A stretch of 64,000 bases of DNA, from NCBI GenBank assembly GCA_025677825.1, contig JAIXMO010000029.1, positions 248,001 through 312,000 on the forward strand. The letters run 5' to 3'. The DNA comes from Helicostylum pulchrum (Eukaryota > Mucoromycota > Mucoromycetes > Mucorales > Mucoraceae). Positions 24,970 through 36,743 of this stretch are shown here, piece after piece. The notes under the pieces are model-generated. The model saw only the letters and a program-made list of their open reading frames with translations, was not told the origin of the DNA and did not search any database. Every line of letters starts with the position of its first letter. Position 1 is the stretch's first letter. A program made the translations under genes and the position numbers.

Positions 24970-27900
24970 TTAAAATCCAGCACCAGCCATGGACATATTA
25001 AAATGAACTACTTGGTTGATCATCATGGCATCTACACCATGGCGTTCCTGGATATTACGGTATCTGACGTCAGAATTGACTTTGCCTGCTGTTACAAGAA
25101 TCAATCCACTTTCCTTGGCTGTCTTGATCAAAGAAGGAACTTGAACCTAATACAAGTTGATTCATGAGTATAAAATATTCAAATTGTTTAAAATAGAAAA
25201 AATACTTTACCAGTGTTTGTGCTCCACAAATGACACCCAACAGATTATTTTGCTTTGAGAATTTGACAGCTTCTTTCAAGGATGAGCATCGTACATCACC
25301 ATTCTTATATACAATTGTTTCTTCATCATCTGGACTCTTACGTTTTGCTCCTCGGTGCACATTGAACCCGCAATATGTACCAAAAAAGACAGCATAATTA
25401 GGTTGTTTCCAGTTCACTACCATGCATATAGCCGGGTTATAAGAAGAAAAGAATAGACTACGACTTGCGGTATCAGGTGATAAGGAACGTACATGATCAT
25501 AAATGCACTGAAGAATTGTATCAACAAATGTATTTCGTCCTGCGATATTAGTAAAAGTGTATAAACTTTGATCACTTGGTGAAGGGTATTTCAATTCTAG
25601 ATGAAGTCCCATAGTTAATGGAAGTTTCTATTTTTTTTTAAAGAAATAATGAATAAATGCGTTTGTTTGAATTAACGTATATTTTTTTTACCTCTAAAAC
25701 TTGTTCCAGCGATAAGAAAGACTGATAGTTATTCAATTTTTGGATAATTAAACTATTGCCTGTAATAGAGCAAACATCATCCGTATTAGTAAAAGTACTA
25801 GATTGATTATGCTGAAGTATGCTGGCACCAATACGTGTGAATTGATCCAAAGTTAAATCAGATACAGCCAAATCCAAACCTTCATAAGGTACCATCCAAT
25901 TAGCGAATACAACAGGCACCAAATCTTTGGTCAATTGAATAACAACATGCACGTAATCACCAGATAAGGAAGAGGCAGTAATAAATGAAGGTACGTTGGA
26001 AGAAATAGAAGATGATGCAGCTACTACGGTTCCCGTACTTGAAGCTGCATTAGAAGTGTTGACAGGTGCTATTGTAGGTGTAGATTCGTTATCGCCACGA
26101 GGAGAGTTAGTAGCAGAAGGTAAGACAGTATTTGTAGATTTCCAGTAAGTTTCAATTCTACCACCAATTTCAAGTTGTACACCGCGGAAAGGATTGATGA
26201 CAGAATAATCATAAGATAATTCACCAATTACCTTTAAATGTCCATCTAAAAGAGGAATTGTACGATGTCCTTCATGGATTTTGAAATCAGCTAAAGAGAA
26301 GGATTGAGGTAAGGCAACACCACGTCCCAATACTTTAGAACCAAATGTAGCCAATATATCAAACTCTAATAAGAAATCGTCTAATTTGTCTACTTGAAAG
26401 TTAAAGACATCACGGTCATCTACAAGAGGTAAGATGACACTGTGTGGGATCATACCCGAATCTGGTTTAGAAGAAATAATCAATCGCAAAGAAGATATTT
26501 GAGCATTATCATAGAGACGAATAGGTGGTTGGCGTAAACTGATTTGAATTTGATATTTACGATCAAGGTAGTTATGACCATAAATACGGAAAGGAATAAT
26601 AGGTGGCGGTAATGAAAGCGAAGGAATAATATCTAGTTCATTTTCATCTTCGGGTTTGGTACAAGGTGGAGATTGAATGTCAAGAATAGGTTCTACTTCG
26701 CAACCTGCATCCAGTAATAACTGTACACAGTCCATATGTCCTTCCCAAGCAGCATAGTAAAGAGCTGTCTTACCATTTTCATCTTTGGCGTTTACCTTAC
26801 AACCTGCATTAATTAAGATACGTACACATTCTACATGGCCGTCATTTGCTGCCCAGAATAATGGTGTCCAGGTATTATATTTATCAGGTGTATCGATATC
26901 AGCCGCATTTTGAGAGAGTTCACGACATAATTGAGCATGACCTTGACGGGCAGCTAAATGTAAAGGATATAGTGATTCGGCATTTGGTAAGTTTTTGGCA
27001 CCTTGATTATATAACATTAAAGCAATATCAGTATGACCGAAATGACAAGCTAAAGACAAAGGGATATGATCACCCTCGTGTCTTGGTTCGATATTAGCCT
27101 TTGCTTTAATTAAGATATCAACACAAGGCGTATGTCCATTCATAATAGCATAAATAAGAGGACTAAATCCATCATGGTCACGACATTCAATATCAGTTTG
27201 ACGAGTTAATAAGAATGAAACACAATCACTAAACCCGTTCATAGTTGCATAATGTAAAGCGGTTCTTCCGTAAGCATCAGTTCCTTCAACATTGGCACCA
27301 TGTTCAGTGCAAGTTTCTAATAAATACTGTCTCCCATTCATAGCAGCAACATGTAAACAAGATCTTTCGATAATATCATCAACGTATTCAAAATTAACAA
27401 GTTTGGTTTCAATCAACATGTCGGTAATCTCTTTTGAAGCTTCAGAACAAGCATGCCAAAAGACTCGCGTTAATCTTGCTTTATCTTCTGCAGCAGGGTT
27501 TTGAGCGATACGATCTAATATTTCTCGAACCAAAGAAGTTTGTCCGGTAGAAACAGATTTCATCAATTCTAATTCAATATCATCGATTTCATCGCCAAAG
27601 TTGCTTGTTGTTTCATCAATTACAGTAGATGAAATGGGACTGATGGGAATACCGTCTTGGATATTGGATAACTCGATACGATTGGCTGAAGCAAGATCTG
27701 ATAATTCACATAATACTTGCGTGTTAAAGCAAGGTTGAATATCAATTTGACGTGAAAGGTAAAGTTCTTTTGTCGATGATTTGGATCGTTTATCCCATTT
27801 CTTTAAAATCTTTCTGAACCCTTCATTGTTTAATTCTACGTATTTCTATAATAGTGAATAAACCATTTAATTTCACATGTAAAGTGTGTGCGTGTGTGTG

Positions 27901-28476
27901 TGTGTGTGTGTGTATATTTACTTGGATCTTCGTTAGTTCTTGTTCAAATTGAACAAAAGCCTCTTGAATTGCTTTAAATAAAGTAGAAGCGTGTTTAAGT
28001 CGACGGGTATCAGATTGAAGCACCTTCTTTTTATCTATCAATGTCCTTAACCGAACTTTAAGTTCGTTTTCCTTTTGAAGATAAAAGGAATTGATCTACG
28101 CGCATATATATATTAGTATATAATAAAATAAAAAAAAGGGGGGACTTTTTACCTTTTCAAGTTCGCGTTCGAGTTTAAAGAAAAAAGCTGCCTTTTGAGA
28201 TTGAAGTAATTTAGCACGGTCGTCTTCGACATTGATGGGTGGTAAACCTAACGCTTTTAAACTATCGGCTGGTGCATTCAATAAGGAACTAATAAACTTC
28301 TTTAAGCCTTTATAATCCAAGTAATAAGGACTCCATTCTGTAAATTGCTGGCTTTGGATCTGTTTGCCAAACTATTTTTTTAAAAAAAAACGGACTATCT
28401 GTAAGTAATTTTTTATTTCTCTTTACGCACAAGCTTATTTGTTGTTGTTGTTGTTTCTTTCTTTCTTTACCTTCAT
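24970..28476 (-). CDS. PHO81: PHO81-type SPX-ankyrin-GDPD protein, CDK inhibitor of phosphate signalling
   Basis: Begins with a six-base exon ATGAAG (28476-28471); exon 2 (from 28371) completes the SPX start MKFGKQIQSQQFTEWSPYY. The SPX domain spans about residues 1-200, with the lysine surface (KKVLQSDTRRLKHAS) that binds inositol pyrophosphates. Six or more ankyrin repeats follow in one long exon (25638-27600 region), for example DAYGRTALHYATMNG and NGKTALYYAAWEGHMDCVQ. A C-terminal GDPD-like region (GLHLELKYPSPSDQS..., GVICGAQTLV) ends at 24970. Length is about 1,050 residues. In yeast Pho81 inhibits Pho80-Pho85 under phosphate starvation. The GDPD part keeps the ELKYP strand but I do not see the full HD catalytic set, as expected for Pho81 rather than Gde1. 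Introns contain a (GT)n repeat (about 27889-27912). Confidence 0.9.
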
Positions 28477-28980
28477 GGGAAAATAACAAGTACTTTTATT
28501 ATTATTGCTTTACAACTTCTTTTTTTTTCGATTCAAAAGTAATAATGACTATATAAATATATTTGTATATATAAAAGAAATATTTTTATACAGTGTACAA
28601 GTTCTTCTTTTTTTCTCTCTTTTTTTTTTATGTGGAAAAAGAAGAGGGAGGGGCAAGAAAGGAACTAGGAAAAACATGAAAGTGTGTGTATACGCGTGAC
28701 TGTGAGTAAGCTTAATTTTCGTCCAGTGCTAGGCATAAATCCAACACGCGCGCATATCGGTTGGATAGTATTTGCAATCGCAGTTATAAAACGGAAGATG
28801 ATGGGCGATGATGGGAAATATAAACTGAATAAACGTATATAGACATCTATATGTCATAGATATACAAGTACTACTTTAAAATAAACGTACTTTACCCTAC
28901 TCTCTAATTTTCTTTTTTGCATATCCTTCTTTTTTTTTTTTCTTTTGCTTATATCCAGTTTTGATACATAGAAATGAAAT
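28477..28980. other. Intergenic, PHO81 upstream region
   Basis: AT-rich with pyrimidine tracts and TATA-like AT runs. No supported gene. Confidence 0.4.
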
Positions 28981-29789
28981 GAAATTCCGTAGGGTTACGC
29001 CTTTAATGTCTAATTTTGCCGCATTAGATGCGTACAGTACGTCTCCACCATCAACTGGAAAACGTTGATCGGACTCTTAACTATTTTGAAGTTTAGCTAT
29101 TATGATTACGTCGAAGTTACATAGAAACCTTATTGAGACAGTTATCAAATTGATTAACTGTATGTTGAATAAATCCTCCAAGATGTTCAACGGGTACACT
29201 TTCACTAGCTTCGACTATGCGCGTAGTAAGTTTTGTCTCTACATCACCAAGCTTATTACGCTAGACTTTATGCTTGGCGGATAGAAAAAAAGAGGTATAC
29301 GCTTTCTATGTCGAAGTAAAGCGACCCAAACAAGAAAGCAAGTTCCTACCCGAGGATGATTTCACTAAGCCGCTTAAGACAATCGAATCCTCGTACAACC
29401 GACAACTAGCTTTTGGGATCAAAAATACTGTAGCTTTTGGCGGGTGAATACCAGTTCAACCATACATATATTATAGCTAGATAGTATACCCACTTACTCA
29501 ATATCTATTTTTCGTATTAGGGTTTGCTAGTTCTCTTTTTGAAATGAACTTAAGGGCAGATGGCGTTTATATGCCAGTTATGATCAAGACTTTCTCCTTG
29601 GTAAGTAAAGAGTTCGAGTTAATGAACATCCTGGTCATTTTTGAGGCTCTTGGCTTTGTCAAGGTACGTTATATATCGACAAAAACATTATATAAAACTT
29701 GTACTAACATTGTTTTGAATAAATTAACTGGTTTCGAAGCCAAGTATAAAGGAAGAAACAAGCAAGTAGCAGCAGATATTGATAAGTAG
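28981..29789 (+). pseudogene. Orphan-family gene with E-x-K nuclease-like motif, broken copy
   Basis: A start-like segment MKFRRVTPLMSNFAALDA is followed, through at least two frame changes, by ENVDRTLNYFEV and FSYYDYVEV, then a segment from about 29279 reading YAFYVEVKRPKQESKF and TIESSYNRQLAFGIKN. A clean intron (GTGAAT...ATTAG, about 29445-29520) leads to FASSLFEMNLRADGVYMP and FEALGFVK. The VEVKRP phrase resembles the E-x-K half of a PD-(D/E)XK nuclease site. I associate this layout with uncharacterised multicopy proteins of Mucorales; that is from general knowledge, not a search. Several shifts make this copy non-functional as read. Confidence 0.5.
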
Positions 29790-30186
29790 GTGAAACCACC
29801 CTTTATCACGGAAGTACAAAAGTAAAAAAAAAAACGACTCATTATTTATTCGTATCACTTTTTTTTTTATTGAAACCGTATCTCTGGTTTTTTTTTATAC
29901 ATGTATATTTTTTAAATACGTACATCAAAAAAGAAAGTAGATGGAAAACTGACGAAAAAAATTAATGTAGTACAAAAAGGTTAATACTTTGAGGGCATGC
30001 TTGGCATTTATTTTGTGCAGGTTGGGACAGTAAAAACGAGTTTTTTCTATTGGGTGTACAAATACGAGTTTACATGAAACAAATTATGACATAATTTATC
30101 AGATGACTCCTCTTTTATCAAAAAAAAAAAAAATCTTTCGTTCGTTATTCCACTTCGTTATTCCACTTTGTCATTTTTATATTATA

Positions 30187-30790
30187 TGGTCGTGTCGATG
30201 CAAACATATATAGAACTGAAGCAACTGTCGTGCATAAAGACTCAAACGCGTCACATTCTTCTGAATCGACCGTGTATCATGATTTCCTCCAAACATTATT
30301 GCTGAACGCTGGTCTGAAACAAAAGCGAGTGTACTGAAAGGGTGAAAATAGCACCCACTCCAGAGCTTCTATAGCAAGATAAAAATATGGGCTCTGGTAG
30401 AGGTAAAGTATCTTTTTTTTTCAAAAGATTGAAGCCGGTACTTTGGAAAACTTTCTTATTCTCTTAGTAGAACGTACTCAACAGTCGTGCAGACGACGTA
30501 CTTGATAAACTACTGATATCGAAGTTGGATGGCGCGTCGTCATAAAACCAGAGTCCAGAGGGGTATCGTGGAATATTCTGATTCAAAGCAGGACCAGAGA
30601 AATGGTTTTACAGAATTGACGAAATCTCTGAGACTTTCAGATGGATCCTCCTGTAACCTCTTGGTATAGGAGGATATTTCTCCTGCTTACTTCACATCAG
30701 CCGAAAAAAAAATATAAATCGCGTCCTGCAGAGGCAAGTACCTTAAATTTTTATCAACTGATGGCAATATTAATAATTTAATATATTAGA
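30187..30790 (+). pseudogene. Orphan-family gene fragment A
   Basis: The segment from about 30187 reads VDANIYRTEATVVHKDS and STVYHDFLQTLLLNAGLK before a TGA. A later exon-like piece at about 30470 (LNSRADDVLDKLLISKLDG) is a close relative of LINSHADGVVDELLRSKLD in fragment B at 31653. The two share even a downstream intron sequence (about 30747-30790 against 31751-31791). Multiple stops follow. It is a truncated duplicate of the neighbouring gene. Confidence 0.5.
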
Positions 30791-30879
30791 TTGATGCTTT
30801 TTAACTCAAACAATTGTAATGAGATCCCTTTTGGTGTAAACCTTCTTACGCTGCGAAATATGTTAAACCGCAAAAGAAA

Positions 30880-32670
30880 AAAAAAACAAGCATTCGTGAA
30901 CAAGATTTTGTATATTATGGTATACTAGATTTTGTAACCAAAATCGAAGAAAATAGTTCGATGGTTGTTCTTGGTGACAGTTTCCGTCAATGGAAAGACT
31001 GTATCCGAAGCAAGGCCAAAGAAACCAGCGGTGCCCTCTTTTCGCAAGACGAAGCTTATGAATTTACGAAAGAAGTTTTATCGGGCGTAAATAAATCAAA
31101 GTTGAAAGAAAAAGAAAAAGCAGCCAAGAAAGAGCACCGACAAAAAATATTTTGAATATGGAGTGTTTCTGATACTGAAACAGGTGTGTTCATTAGAATA
31201 CAAATGAGAGCAAGGTGCGCTCAAAGACTTACCAAGAAAGACTTGTTTTACAAATTGAAGTATGTGTCAAGTTGATTAAAATACAAAGACCCCGCAGCAA
31301 AGAAGATTTGACTGAAGAAAACAAGTATGCTTTATTATAAATTACTTTAGCAAAATTCTTTCGACTGCTTGCAAGTTCATTAACAAGCAATCAAGCTCCA
31401 AAAAAATCAAATTATCATTTTTCATCCAAGAAAATGAATCTGCCATAACAAAAATTTTGTATGAAGCAATTCCACGTCTAGATTCTCTTCAGTTAAAGAA
31501 GTTTTGGGGCGGTATTATAAGCCAATTTGATCAGCATTTCATACTCGATTACAACATTGTAGACTGGGAGAATTTATCGAAAGAAATTAGAAAAGTAAGT
31601 GCATACCGCTTGAAAGTAGGACTTAATCAAAATTACTTATTTTCTTAATAGAGCCTAATCAATAGTCACGCGGATGGTGTAGTTGATGAACTATTACGAT
31701 CAAAATTGGATGTTAGATTGCGTCAAGAAGATGAAGTAAGAATCTAAAGTTCTTACTAACTGATGGCAATATTAATAATTTAATACATTAGGGAGTTGTC
31801 GGGTCCTACAAAAAAAATAAAAAGACGGACTAAAGTTATCCGCTTTTAAAGCAGTAGGAAATCTGGTAAATAACATATGATATAATATGATACTAAGTTC
31901 ATCTATTGATACCATTATAGCTTCTAGATAATTAGACCTGGAATTCTTACTGTTGGAGGTGTCAGGTCCGATAAACAAAGAAAACTACGACCATTTTCTA
32001 AAAGATAGGTTGAAGATAGCAGCTTTTAAAGAAGTAAGAAATCTGGTAAATAACATTTGATATAATATGATACTAAGTTCATCTATTGATACCATTATAG
32101 CTTCTAGATAATTTGACCTGGCATTCTTATTGTTGGAGGTACCAAGTCCTATCAAAAAGAAAATTATGGTCATTTTCTAAAAGACGGATTAAAGATAGCA
32201 AAGAGCTTGAAATTCGTCTTTAAATGTATTTTACGAAAAAAAAAAACTTGTTGTTTCGGATGCTACTGGTATTAGCTTATATGGAATTCAATTGTACATG
32301 AATACGATTTACTTATATGCTCTTACCATGCCAATAATGAATAGGTATCTTCTGTTTTGTCGACGTCTTAAAATTCGATATACCAACCTGTCAAGCCACA
32401 TACCGAAAAGATACTCCTCGTTTCCTTAAAAATATATTTAAAACGCTGAATTATCTTGATAATGGATATGATGTTCTTAAGAAGTATATGACTGAACACG
32501 ACAACTATGAACCAGACGTTTCGTATTCCGATAAAGATGACAACCTTACTCCCCCTACATATCACCACAGAAGCTCTGTAGAAAGAGAAAATAAAAGGCA
32601 TCCTCTTCAGTGCCTACTGTCAGCAGTAAAAAACAAAGATAATAAAAATGCTACTTTTTTTTGGTTTTAA
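30880..32670 (+). pseudogene. Orphan-family gene, fragment B (longest copy, broken)
   Basis: Coding segments in order: 30890-31155 (REQDFVYYGILDFVTKIEE, then DSFRQWKDCIRSKAKET, ending in a Lys/Glu-rich tail); 31457-31740 (YEAIPRLDSLQLKKFWGG, LINSHADGVVDELLRSKLD) with an intron near 31595-31650; tandem exon-intron units at 31798-32206 (FLLLEVSGPINKENYDHFL); 32250-32380 (DATGISLYGIQLYMNTIY) and, after a frame change at about 32365, FDVLKFDIPTC through YLDNGYDVLKKYMTEHD to the stop at 32670. The order of these motifs suggests one original gene. Frame changes and stops between segments indicate decay, although some may be unrecognised introns. No function is assigned. Confidence 0.5.
31798..32206 (+). 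repeat. Tandem repeat of an exon-intron unit (163-180 bp, about 2.4 copies)
   Basis: Units start at about 31798, 31961 and 32141 (last partial). Each carries coding sequence (KENYDHFLKDRLKIA or variants), a GTAAATAAC donor and a shared 55-base intron with TACTAAG branch-like sequence ending CATTATAG. The units differ by point changes and small indels. Confidence 0.8.
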
Positions 32671-32931
32671 ATGTGTTTTTTTTTTCATGCGCGTGTTTCA
32701 TAACATTTTTATATTATAAAATAAGACGATATATCTTATCAGAAGTTTACCAAGCAATCTTATTTCTGTGAGTGTGAAATCTGAATCGGAATTTGATCAA
32801 TCTATTTCGGGAAAGGGATGTATATAGAGATTACAAAACATACTTTAAAGTGTATGTGAATATTTTATTACATGATAAAAAGGGAAAAAATGTTTGGTGT
32901 ACATATAAATAAAAGAGGAAATAAAAGCTAC
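32671..32931. other. Intergenic, downstream of chitin deacetylase
   Basis: 3' flank shared by the orphan fragment and the convergent chitin deacetylase gene. An ATAAAA-rich region just past the chitin deacetylase stop could hold its polyadenylation signal. Nothing else is seen. Confidence 0.4.
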
Positions 32932-34272
32932 TTAGAGAACGTAAGCGGCAAAGGCAAAGACAGCCAATACAGCGTAGTTGGGACTAAGCTGAACACCAGC
33001 ACCTTCAGCAGCGTTGTTGTTAGCAAGTTGAGTAACAGAAGAGGCAGCGTTAGAATCAACAGCAGAAGAAGAAGCCTTATCAGAGACCTTAGCAGAAGCA
33101 CTAGGAGCAGCACTAGAGGCAACGGCAGAAGTCTTTGCGTTGTCATCAGCGCCGAAGGGGGCGAAAGTAACACTGTCTTCTTGGTAAGGGTGAGTAATGT
33201 TCATACAGGTGGCAACATCAATAACGTTCTTGTAAGCAGCACGGATCTTGGGGAGGAATTCAATAGCAAGAGACATGGTGGTGTTGTTAATTTCGTGAGT
33301 TAAAGTAATTTGTCCACTGTTCTTGAAAGTACCGTTAGCACCCATAGCAACAAAATCATCATAAGTCTTCTTAACAGTAGCTTCAGCAGCACTGGTTTCA
33401 GCAGCCCAATCATCAGTATCAAGGTCCCAGAGAATAGTAGTTAAATCAAGTTGAGTGGCAATCCATCTAACACGATCATCAACATCTCCGAAAGCAGGAC
33501 GCCAGTGCTTGGGGGTGACACCGGTCACCATCTTGATAGCCTTTTGAGTGTAATAAAGCTCAGCCAACACTTCAGTGTTGGTAAGAGTGGTCATCAATTG
33601 ATGAGACCAGGTGTGATCAGCAATATGGTGACCATTCTTTTGACCACGTTGAGCACCGTATGGCCAGTTAACAACGTTGGAACCAATATAGAACATGGAG
33701 GCCTTGAGCTTTTGTTCCTCGAGGTAGTCATAGAAGGCGTTGTGAGAACAGTTGGGACCATCATCGTAGGTAAGACCCCAAGTCTCGGGTTCAGGACAAG
33801 TATAGATATCCTCATAGACACCCTCTAATTTGGGCTTAGTACAAGTAGAGGCAGACCACCAACAATCGGGATCGTTACTTTGGTCGTAACCGGTCATGAT
33901 AAGAGCACCATTAGCATCACTCTTACGAACAGCAATCTTGGGAGCCTTGGTCCAGTCAATAGCATTGTATACCTTCTTGAACTCGGCTGTCTTGGTCATA
34001 CCGTTGGAGGTGGCAGTTTCCCAAAGGTTGGGCCACTCCTTGGTGTTATAGTTGAAGTTAGAAGGAGGTGTGTAGTATTTACATTGGGTGGCAGGGTTAT
34101 CGGAGGTGACTTGAGGAATATCGCCAAGGACAATGTTGTTTGGATCTACCTTGGAGTTAAAACTCTTCCAGTAATCGCCAATAACGAAAGCAGTTTTGTC
34201 GGTGGTAGCGGCTTGGACAAAGCCGGCAATTTGAAGTACAGTGACTGCAACAGTAGAGATTTTGATATACAT
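32932..34272 (-). CDS. Chitin deacetylase, secreted and GPI-anchored
   Basis: Single exon, 446 residues. Carbohydrate esterase family 4 enzyme that removes acetyl groups from chitin to make chitosan, the main wall polymer of Mucorales. Signal peptide at 1-21; NodB domain with motif 1 TYDDGP (168-173; catalytic base and metal Asp), motif 2 HTWSH (220-224; metal His pair), motif 3 WRPAFGD (257-263) and the later DTDDW and LTHEIN motifs. A Ser/Ala-rich spacer and hydrophobic tail (YAVLAVFAFAAYVL) mark GPI attachment. The phrase ETWGLTYDDGPNCSHNAF is shared with the Mucor rouxii enzyme. Motif 3 has Ala-Phe where the family usually has Pro-Tyr or Pro-Phe. The GC-richer codon use against the surrounding DNA suggests high expression. 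Confidence 0.96.
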   Translation of the reverse strand: MYIKISTVAVTVLQIAGFVQAATTDKTAFVIGDYWKSFNSKVDPNNIVLGDIPQVTSDNPATQCKYYTPPSNFNYNTKEWPNLWETATSNGMTKTAEFKKVYNAIDWTKAPKIAVRKSDANGALIMTGYDQSNDPDCWWSASTCTKPKLEGVYEDIYTCPEPETWGLTYDDGPNCSHNAFYDYLEEQKLKASMFYIGSNVVNWPYGAQRGQKNGHHIADHTWSHQLMTTLTNTEVLAELYYTQKAIKMVTGVTPKHWRPAFGDVDDRVRWIATQLDLTTILWDLDTDDWAAETSAAEATVKKTYDDFVAMGANGTFKNSGQITLTHEINNTTMSLAIEFLPKIRAAYKNVIDVATCMNITHPYQEDSVTFAPFGADDNAKTSAVASSAAPSASAKVSDKASSSAVDSNAASSVTQLANNNAAEGAGVQLSPNYAVLAVFAFAAYVL

Positions 34273-34396
34273 TTTACTCTTTATCGAGGGACTGCAAAAA
34301 AAAAGGAGAGAAATGAATGGAAAGGGGGAGGTTGTTTTTTTTTAAGAAAGATATATGGAAGAGAAAAGGGAAAGAATTAGACTATTGGATTGAACC

Positions 34397-34405
34397 CTTT
34401 TATAT
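34397..34405 (-). promoter_or_regulatory. TATA box of chitin deacetylase
   Basis: TATAAAAGG on the minus strand, about 125 bases before the ATG; the same octamer-type box precedes RPL23. Confidence 0.45.
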
Positions 34406-36538
34406 GGTATTTCTATATTACTTTTTTTTTTTTTTTTTTTTTAAACATCTTTTTTAAGCGGGATTTCTGTTTTTATTCTCCATTTTCGTACAATTTACTT
34501 TGTACCACTTCAAGTTTTTTTTTACCCATAATCAGTCTTACCTTATATCGATAATCTGTCTATATTAAGTGATAAGAACGAGGATAATGAGGTAAAAGGC
34601 AAATACAAGAGATATTAATTGATATAAATGTATAAATTATTTACTTTCTTTTTTGATAAAAAAAAATAGACGTGACATATGTTAAAAAATATACTTGTTT
34701 TCTTGTTTAACAGAAGGTCGTCGGTTTTTTTTTTTTTACGATTTTGTTACTTGTAGAACCGCTACCCGGCAAAAAGTTAACAAAAAATAATTTCGATACT
34801 ATTGTACTTTTAAATACCATGACCATTACACCATTTAAAATAACTTACTCAAGGAGCAAATTATATGTATATGCATAGTAAATTAAATACTTTGATATCG
34901 TTAGAAACACATGTAGCAATTGTATCGCCCCTAATGGACTGTTACTAAATCTGTCCTGAATGGGAAAAAAAAACTTTTTTTTAGTACTCTCGTAATGATA
35001 TTACACATCATTTTTTTTCTTTTTTTAAACAACCACAATAGACCAAATTTACCTACTACATCTGACATAATTTCTGTTATAAAAAGACTCGGTTTATTTT
35101 TATAAATTGGGTTATAAAGCGCTAGTATATAACAGACAGCGATTTTTTTTTTTTTTTTTTTCATACTCAAATAATTCTGTTTATTCACCAATTATGGGCA
35201 TAATACAGTTACTAATATAGTAGACTTCGGTCTATATCAGATTGCAGAAAATGTATTTTTAAGATAGTATATGTCTAGTCATCCGAGACATCATCCGAAA
35301 TATCGTTTTTCATAAACAGGTACGCTATAATTTTTTTTAAAAAATAATAATACTAGCTGCCCACGAGTGCATGCATTAGTTTCGTTAGCTTTTTTGTAAA
35401 ACTTTCTACTTCGTAGAAAGTTGCATGCAGATCAATGTAATTAGGTTAATAAAACTGCTTTTCTTTCCTTTTCTTTCCTTTTAACACGTCTTTAAAATGG
35501 ATAGTTTTTCTTTTTCAATGACATATATCGCGATTTTCGTTTTACGATCTTTCTTTTTTAAAAAAAAACCTTAATTTAAGCATTGCAGTAATACTCTAAA
35601 TAATAGCAGTGATACTTAATATGGTATAAATCGTTGTCACGGATTATTTTTTACAGGTATTAAAAGAAAACTCCTGTTTTAATTATAAGGGGTAAAATGA
35701 TAATAAGAAAATAGAAAAATATAAAATATCTTTCCTTCTTTTTTCCTCTCTCTTTTACTATCGACCCATTTTGTGTATTACGTAAGTTTTTTTTAATTGT
35801 TCAAAAGATTAAGCGCGTTCTTTTTTTTTTCTTAAAAGATCTCGGGCACAATCAACTTGTTATGTAGTGAAGTTTGGTAGAAGAAACTTGTGATGATATA
35901 ACTATTGCGCCATATATGATACATTTTCTACTGGTATCAAAAAGGGTTTTTAATATCTCAATCTCTGTTTATTATTAAGAGTACCAAATTAATGTGTGCA
36001 ACAAATCAATAAAATGAGATCTGTATCTTATAAATTTAATAAGTGTGTTATATTAGCTATTTTTTAAAAGTATAAACATAAGTGATCAGCTCGAAGAATG
36101 AGCTAATAAGTTAATATTAAACTGTAACTTGTTTTCGTATTGAAAATTTAAACATATATGTATATATAAAGGCCTGGTGTAATTATTCTTTGCAAAAAAA
36201 GTTATGTTTCTCTAATTAGCATAACGTAGATAGCTAGTCTATATTGCAGAAATATTACGCTCTTGATAAATATTTGCATTGGTGATTTATAATGTCATCG
36301 GCTCGTTACGTATTTTATATAATTGACAAAAAATAAACTTCCTGTCCAAAAAGTAATAATTTAATCACTAAAAATAGACTGACTGAACCTGCTTATTTAG
36401 GCTATTCCAAAAAAGGGTAATTAATCTTGTGGGGAAGCACAAAATAACTGGTTACACCAAAGTCAACCTACTTTTTGTGTAATCTATTTTTTTTTATTAT
36501 CCTTTAGCCGTTCACACATGTATTTTGACAATTGCACT
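34406..36538. other. Long intergenic region
   Basis: About 2.1 kb of AT-rich DNA with many T and A runs. It holds a perfect 10-bp stem hairpin at 35400-35422. No gene is supported; open frames such as 34931-35191 minus are homopolymer-driven. Confidence 0.5.
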
Positions 36539-36743
36539 CTACACCGCACAAAAAAAAATTTTTTTGGAAGTATTAAAGGCAGCTAGAAACCCAATAACTA
36601 TTTTATGATACGCTACTTGTTTACCCTAGAATAAATCCATTGATTGAATTGACTTTCTTTTTTACCATATTACGTTGGGATATCTTACCTCTGCCAAACT
36701 CTTGAACCCACCATTATTTTGAATAGCAGTACGATGATCCTTT
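36539..36743 (-). pseudogene. Isolated coding fragment, two spliced exons (unidentified)
   Basis: Exon 36743-36689 reads KDHRTAIQNNGGFKSLAE (one leading base), ends with a GTAAGA donor, and joins in phase through a TATTCTAG acceptor to 36625-36539, reading GKQVAYHKIVIGFLAAF and a stop at 36539. The preceding acceptor is a T-rich tract plus AG. I find no convincing start exon upstream, so this is the 3' end of a lost or unrecognised gene. No function is assigned. Confidence 0.35.

Noticed and set aside
33451..34380. Long frames opposite the chitin deacetylase
   Set aside because: Antisense shadows of a GC-richer, strongly coding exon with an unmistakable enzyme on the other strand.
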